Source: an archaeon (GTDB lineage Archaea > Nanobdellota > Nanobdellia > Woesearchaeales > GW2011-AR9). From it: 16,783 nucleotides of DNA. The position numbers and the translations under genes are program-made. Where the stretch lies: positions 1 through 16,783 of the forward strand of contig JAGVMW010000040.1 of NCBI GenBank assembly GCA_020053615.1, written 5' to 3'. Below are positions 13,911 to 16,783 of the stretch, piece by piece; the stretch's first letter is position 1; every line of letters begins with the position of its first letter. The notes below the pieces were generated by a model. It saw only the letters and a list, made by a program, of their open reading frames with translations. It was not told where the DNA came from and did not search any database.

Positions 13911-14035
13911 TTAAGCTTGCTTTTGTAGCTTAACGATGACGCGGCCAATCAAACTCGACTCGGTCTCGTAGTATCAAACTGAAAAGCGTTTGATATACGC
14001 TTGGCGGGCGTGGTGCGTTTAGCTACGAGCTCAAC
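13911..14035 (+). ncRNA. Structured RNA or long leader upstream of tRNA-Thr, unassigned
   Basis: Non-coding and rich in exact complements. Hairpin GTTAAGCT/AGCTTAAC (13910-13917 with 13927-13934); outer stem CTCGTAG/CTACGAG (13965-13971 with 14023-14029); stacked inside it TATCAAAC/GTTTGATA (13972-13979 with 13988-13995); then ACGC/GCGT. ATCAAACT occurs twice (13948 and 13973), so GTTTGAT could pair with either copy. The stretch from 13919 starts GCTTTTGTAGCTTAACG, 15 of 17 bases like the start of the tRNA-Thr below, but no full tRNA can be folded. It may be an RNA gene, a regulatory leader or a decayed tRNA copy. Confidence 0.4.
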
Positions 14036-14053
14036 AGTACTAACATTAAAAAC

Positions 14054-14142
14054 GCCCTTGTAGCTTAACGGCGGAGCGACTGCTTCGTATACGATTACGT
14101 TGAAAGAGCAGTAGGTTGAGGGTTCAAATCCCTCCAAGGGCT
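14054..14142 (+). tRNA. tRNA-Thr (CGT) with a 17-nt intron
   Basis: Acceptor GCCCTTG pairs with CAAGGGC; D-arm GCTT/GAGC; anticodon stem ACTGC (14079-14083) with GCAGT (14108-14112); variable loop AGGTT; T-arm GAGGG-TTCAAAT-CCCTC; discriminator T. The anticodon loop is TTCGTAA once bases 14090-14106 are removed, giving anticodon CGT (14086-14088) and an intron after position 37, the canonical archaeal site. CCA is not encoded. U73 suits archaeal tRNA-Thr. The intron can pair with the anticodon (CGTA with TACG), as expected for a bulge-helix-bulge substrate. Confidence 0.93.
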
Positions 14143-14174
14143 ATTTATTTATTTTAGTATACTGTCGAGGTTTA

Positions 14175-14345
14175 TTATATTTTTTCTATCGAAGAATCAG
14201 TTAAGTATGCAGTGTATTCTTGATATAAACGAATATGATTTAAATCGCCTTCGTAGAGATTATCTCTAGTGTTAGTTAAAATGCTTTCTTTTAGCATATC
14301 ACGTAACGCACTAATTGCAGCATAGCCCACTCTTGCTTCTTCCAT
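14175..14345 (-). CDS. Small unknown protein, 56 residues
   Basis: Encodes MEEARVGYAAISALRDMLKE...YTAYLTDSSIEKI. The composition is normal for a soluble helical protein (balanced charge, amphipathic helices), and the frame is open from ATG to stop. No Shine-Dalgarno site is seen; an A/T element near 14366-14375 (minus strand, tcttaagaat) could serve as a TATA box for a leaderless start. It is divergent from the radical SAM gene. No family is recognised. Confidence 0.55.
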   Translation of the reverse strand: MEEARVGYAAISALRDMLKESILTNTRDNLYEGDLNHIRLYQEYTAYLTDSSIEKI

Positions 14346-14418
14346 TTTAGGCTAAAAAACAGGATTATTCTTAAGATTATTGGGAGAAATAGTGATACTT
14401 AGGTTATGCTAAGTAAAA

Positions 14419-14428
14419 TCTTATAAAC
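14419..14428 (+). promoter_or_regulatory. TATA-like box of the radical SAM gene
   Basis: tcttataaac is centred about 26 bp before ATG 14450, giving a leaderless transcript that probably also covers the membrane protein gene downstream. Confidence 0.5.
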
Positions 14429-14449
14429 TGCTTCTTTTATTATTAATTT

Positions 14450-15451
14450 ATGTCTAAAGAAACAGAACAATTACTAAAACAAGCTGAACAAGTTTACAAA
14501 AAGAACCTTACGAATGAGTGCTGGTTTGAACGTGCCATTTTTCTTAGCTGGTACTGCTCGTTAGGAGATTGTACTTTCTGCTACATGAGCACACAGAAGA
14601 ATAAAATAAAGAATCCGGCTTTAGCTAAAAGAAAACTAAGCTCAATTCTAGCTGAAATTTTAATAACCAAGAAGATGAATTGGAAAGTAGAGTTTCTTTC
14701 TGCAGGATACGGAGCTCATAAACTAGAAGAATTACAAGAAATCGTTAAAAAATCTTCAATCGTTGCTGGAGAGAAACTGTGGTTGAATATAGGTTATCTT
14801 ACTGAAGCACAGATTAAGCCACTGTTGCCATATATTAAAGGGGTTTCAGTATCTTTAGAAACGGTCAATTGGAAACTTAGGAAAGAGGTATGTCCTTCTA
14901 AGCCGGTAGCGCCATTGTTTAAAACATTAAAATTAGCTGATAAATACAAATTAAAGAAAGCAATTACAATTATAATCGGATTGGGAGAAACTGAAGAAGA
15001 TTTAAATGAATTGTTCAAATTTGTAGAAAAATATAAAATTGATAGAATTACATTCTATGCGTTGAATCCGCATACAGGAACTCCGTTTACTACGGGGCCG
15101 GATAAAGAATATTATTTACAATGGATTACTAACACCAGAATTCGCTTTCCTAAGTTAGAGATAATTGCCGGAACGTGGGTAAATCGCTTGGATGAATTAC
15201 ATCTGCTGTTAAGAGCCGGAGCGAATGCATTTACTAAGTTGCCGGCATTAAAGTTAGTGGGAGGAAAAGATGCATCTAAAATTGAAGCGGAAGTTAGATT
15301 AGCCCATCGAAAACTCAATGGTGGATTCAATAAATTTCCTAAAGCTAATTGGAAGAGAGAGATTTCTGCGTTGAAGTTGGAGAAAGCATTAAAATCGGAT
15401 ATCTATACGAAACTCCAGCAATATTTAAAAAGGAAAGAGCGTCTTCATTGA
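14450..15451 (+). CDS. Radical SAM protein with CX4CX2C cluster motif
   Basis: 333 residues. The cluster-binding segment is WYCSLGDCTFCYMS, cysteines 36, 41 and 44, which is CX4CX2C and not the standard CX3CX2C. A TIM-barrel pattern follows: LSAGYGAHKLEEL, WLNIGYLT, VSVSLET, IIIGLGETEEDL (the GXIXGXXE-like SAM-binding segment) and TFYALNPHTGTPF. The C-terminal region (NAFTKLPALKLVGG) resembles biotin-synthase relatives. The reaction is unknown. The gene overlaps no other but ends six bases before the ATG of the membrane protein gene, so they are likely co-expressed. Confidence 0.9.
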   Translation: MSKETEQLLKQAEQVYKKNLTNECWFERAIFLSWYCSLGDCTFCYMSTQKNKIKNPALAKRKLSSILAEILITKKMNWKVEFLSAGYGAHKLEELQEIVKKSSIVAGEKLWLNIGYLTEAQIKPLLPYIKGVSVSLETVNWKLRKEVCPSKPVAPLFKTLKLADKYKLKKAITIIIGLGETEEDLNELFKFVEKYKIDRITFYALNPHTGTPFTTGPDKEYYLQWITNTRIRFPKLEIIAGTWVNRLDELHLLLRAGANAFTKLPALKLVGGKDASKIEAEVRLAHRKLNGGFNKFPKANWKREISALKLEKALKSDIYTKLQQYLKRKERLH

Positions 15452-15456
15452 AACAA

Positions 15457-16203
15457 ATGGCAGATGAGATTAAAGTGGAGAAAGTTGCTGAACATCATAA
15501 GACTGAACACCACGATTCGGAAGGAGATTCTACTCCAGTTACTGATACTAAAACAATCTTAATCGCAGTAGGGATTATCATCGGAATATTTGCTTTTTCT
15601 ATCGTTGGATTCAAGCTGTATGAGAAGTATATGGGTGGAGCTGAAGTAATTAATGTTGATGATTTACATGAAGAAAACCTGCAAGGAGAGCTGAATGAGA
15701 AAGAAGGATATATGTACAATGGCTACAGCTTTGTCTATGTTGATGGATTGTGGTGGACTGAAGTTAATCGGTTTGGCACGCTGTTGAAAATTCCATTACA
15801 TTTTGGGGCGAAAGAGGTGGAAAGTATTCCGGTTACCGGAACGTTAGATGCAGCGTTTAATAAAGGTGAAATAGTTTATATTGCCATTAATCCAGAGACG
15901 ACTAATAAATATTATACTTTAGGGTTATCTGAGCTGAATTTTAATATCATAAAAGGGATTGATAGAAATATTGAAGCAGCCTGTACTACAAACAATTCCA
16001 TTTGCGATAATCGAACCATTATTAGTTGTGAGAAAACTTTAGGTAAGCCGGTAGTTGAGCTGACTTTAACTAACTATACTGATTCTGCCAATTCTGGAAA
16101 GATTGAATTCAAAGGCAGCTGTATTCGAATTTCTGGGCAGGATTACGAGCTGGTTAAGGCAGTGGATAAAGTTCTGCTGAGATGGTATGGAATTATGAAG
16201 TAA
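15457..16203 (+). CDS. Single-pass membrane protein with an outward Cys-containing domain
   Basis: 248 residues from ATG 15457; TTG 15448, overlapping the upstream TGA, is an alternative. A polar, His/Glu-rich cytoplasmic start (about 1-32) is followed by one membrane helix (33-52: TILIAVGIIIGIFAFSIVGF), then a domain of about 190 residues that should face outside. It is beta-rich (YSFVYVDGLWWTEV) and has four Cys (CTTNNSIC, SCEK, GSCIR) that could form two disulfides. There is no lipobox, so it is not an evident Lgt substrate. No family is recognised. Confidence 0.8.
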   Translation: MADEIKVEKVAEHHKTEHHDSEGDSTPVTDTKTILIAVGIIIGIFAFSIVGFKLYEKYMGGAEVINVDDLHEENLQGELNEKEGYMYNGYSFVYVDGLWWTEVNRFGTLLKIPLHFGAKEVESIPVTGTLDAAFNKGEIVYIAINPETTNKYYTLGLSELNFNIIKGIDRNIEAACTTNNSICDNRTIISCEKTLGKPVVELTLTNYTDSANSGKIEFKGSCIRISGQDYELVKAVDKVLLRWYGIMK

Positions 16204-16210
16204 ATTTTAT

Positions 16211-16783
16211 GTGTTTGTTTAGCATCATAAAGTTGAAATTCTCTCTAATTACCTAAGTTTTCCCTAGTTTTTATACACTACATTTAATGCTTGCAGTATT
16301 TTTTTCTGTTTCGGCTCTAGAGGAACATAAAGACTCAACTCCAAATTATCTTTTTCAGACTTCAAGTTTACTTTGTAGCCGTGCTTTAATGAATTTAAAG
16401 CATCGACTGAGCTTATCTTCAATTTTCTTAGCTTGTAATTCATAAAAGACAAAATTGCGTAAGCAAGATAGCAAATTTTTATGTGCGCTTCAACATGGTC
16501 TTTAAGCCAAACTCTGATGGGTCTTAAATTTAATATCCCTTTGATTTGCTTAAATGCTCTTTCAACAATTTCTTTATCGTAGTATTTTTTAACAATTTCA
16601 GACGATAAATCTTCCGTGTTGTGATAAATCAGAGAGTATCCTATAAATGGGTCAGTTACGTCTGTATCTCTATTAAAATTGAGCTGTTTTTTCATAACTT
16701 CAAGTGACGGATTGTAAACTGCTATGAGTTTTCCATCATTATAATCAAAAGTATTTATGAAAACGTCTGTGTTTTTCAGCTTA
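16211..16783 (-). mobile_element. IS4-superfamily (IS1634-like) element, cut by the window edge
   Basis: The end gtgtttgtttagcatcataa (16211-16230) matches the MITE at 12772, and the two continue alike for about 31 bases. The element begins eight bases after the stop of the membrane protein gene. Its transposase gene runs inward on the minus strand and continues past the right edge, so the other end and the target duplication cannot be seen. Confidence 0.85.
16264..16782 (-). CDS. IS4/IS1634-like transposase, C-terminal part
   Basis: About 172 residues are visible, open to the window edge; the ATG at 16695 is internal and not the true start. FINTFDYNDGKLIAVYNPS and SLIYHNTEDLSSEIVKKYYDKEIVERAFKQIKG match the end of the IS4-superfamily catalytic domain: the last acidic residue sits in IVERAFKQIKG with the Y..K...E......K pattern. 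LRPIRVWLKDHVEAHIKIC and YLAYAILSFMNYKL are typical of IS1634 relatives. No stops interrupt the frame. If intact, it could also mobilize the MITE at 12772-12900. Confidence 0.88.
   Translation of the reverse strand, partial: KLKNTDVFINTFDYNDGKLIAVYNPSLEVMKKQLNFNRDTDVTDPFIGYSLIYHNTEDLSSEIVKKYYDKEIVERAFKQIKGILNLRPIRVWLKDHVEAHIKICYLAYAILSFMNYKLRKLKISSVDALNSLKHGYKVNLKSEKDNLELSLYVPLEPKQKKILQALNVVYKN

Noticed and set aside
13933..13982. C/D box guide RNA (GATGA and CTGA boxes)
   Set aside because: The C box is imperfect, no internal D'/C' pair is visible, and no closing stem lies beside the boxes.
13919..13988. A second, complete tRNA gene
   Set aside because: Six acceptor pairs can be made (GCTTTT with AAAAGC), but the D-stem is broken and no T-arm pairs at the required place.
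13965..14034. H/ACA guide RNA ending at ACA (14034)
   Set aside because: The ACA is not directly after the closing stem, and no clear kink-turn or guide pocket can be drawn with confidence.
13949..14137. A 62-codon minus-strand frame beginning MEGFEPSTYC
   Set aside because: It is the reverse of the tRNA-Thr gene and its leader; GFEPS-type starts are a familiar artefact of reading tRNA T-arms backwards.

Overview
The window looks like DNA from an AT-rich archaeon, most likely a DPANN lineage of the Woesearchaeota/Pacearchaeota kind; the lineage is inferred from gene content and no search was run. Archaeal marks are a GluRS of archaeal architecture, ABCE1/RLI, a TrmB-type regulator, a PRC-barrel protein, an archaeal AAA ATPase, a tRNA-Thr with a 17-nt intron at the canonical position, and many genes with a TATA-like box about 25 bp before the start codon (leaderless transcripts). 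Some genes instead carry Shine-Dalgarno sites.

Layout. 1-2415: tail of an unknown gene, gltX, and a winged-helix protein gene. 2420-2945: a RelE-type toxin-antitoxin pair with a repeated operator. 3005-4498: a small gene split by an IS481-like insertion sequence (3087-4196) with a 15-bp target duplication. 4480-8121: an ExoX-C-like Cys-rich protein, a PRC-barrel protein, a bacterial-type Lgt, a small membrane protein with an apparent frameshift, a 47-residue charged protein, a TrmB regulator and an unknown protein. 8131-12669: the most unusual part. On the minus strand it reads: an ABCE1 N-terminal fragment, a LAGLIDADG homing-endonuclease-like gene, complete ABCE1, an archaeal ATPase, and a second copy of the ABCE1 C-terminal tail. 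12772-12900: a MITE-like element whose ends match the IS that enters at the right edge. 12927-13839: three small genes. 13884-14142: a promoter, a structured leader or RNA, and intron-containing tRNA-Thr(CGT). 14175-16203: a small minus-strand gene, a radical SAM enzyme with unusual cluster-cysteine spacing, and a single-pass membrane protein. 16211-end: one end of an IS4-superfamily (IS1634-like) element.

Main result. The essential gene abce1 is bracketed by fragments of itself. At its 5' side lies a diverged copy of its first ~28 codons, then the endonuclease gene, then intact abce1, joined by TAATG and ATGA overlaps. At its 3' side an ATPase gene lies between two 42-bp copies (41/42 identical) of the abce1 tail, both with a usable stop. 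One explanation is that a block of endonuclease + complete differently coded abce1 + ATPase entered a resident abce1 and left its two ends as remnants: a selfish endonuclease travelling with its own rescue copy of the essential gene it interrupts. This is a hypothesis; the fragments and junctions are visible in the sequence.
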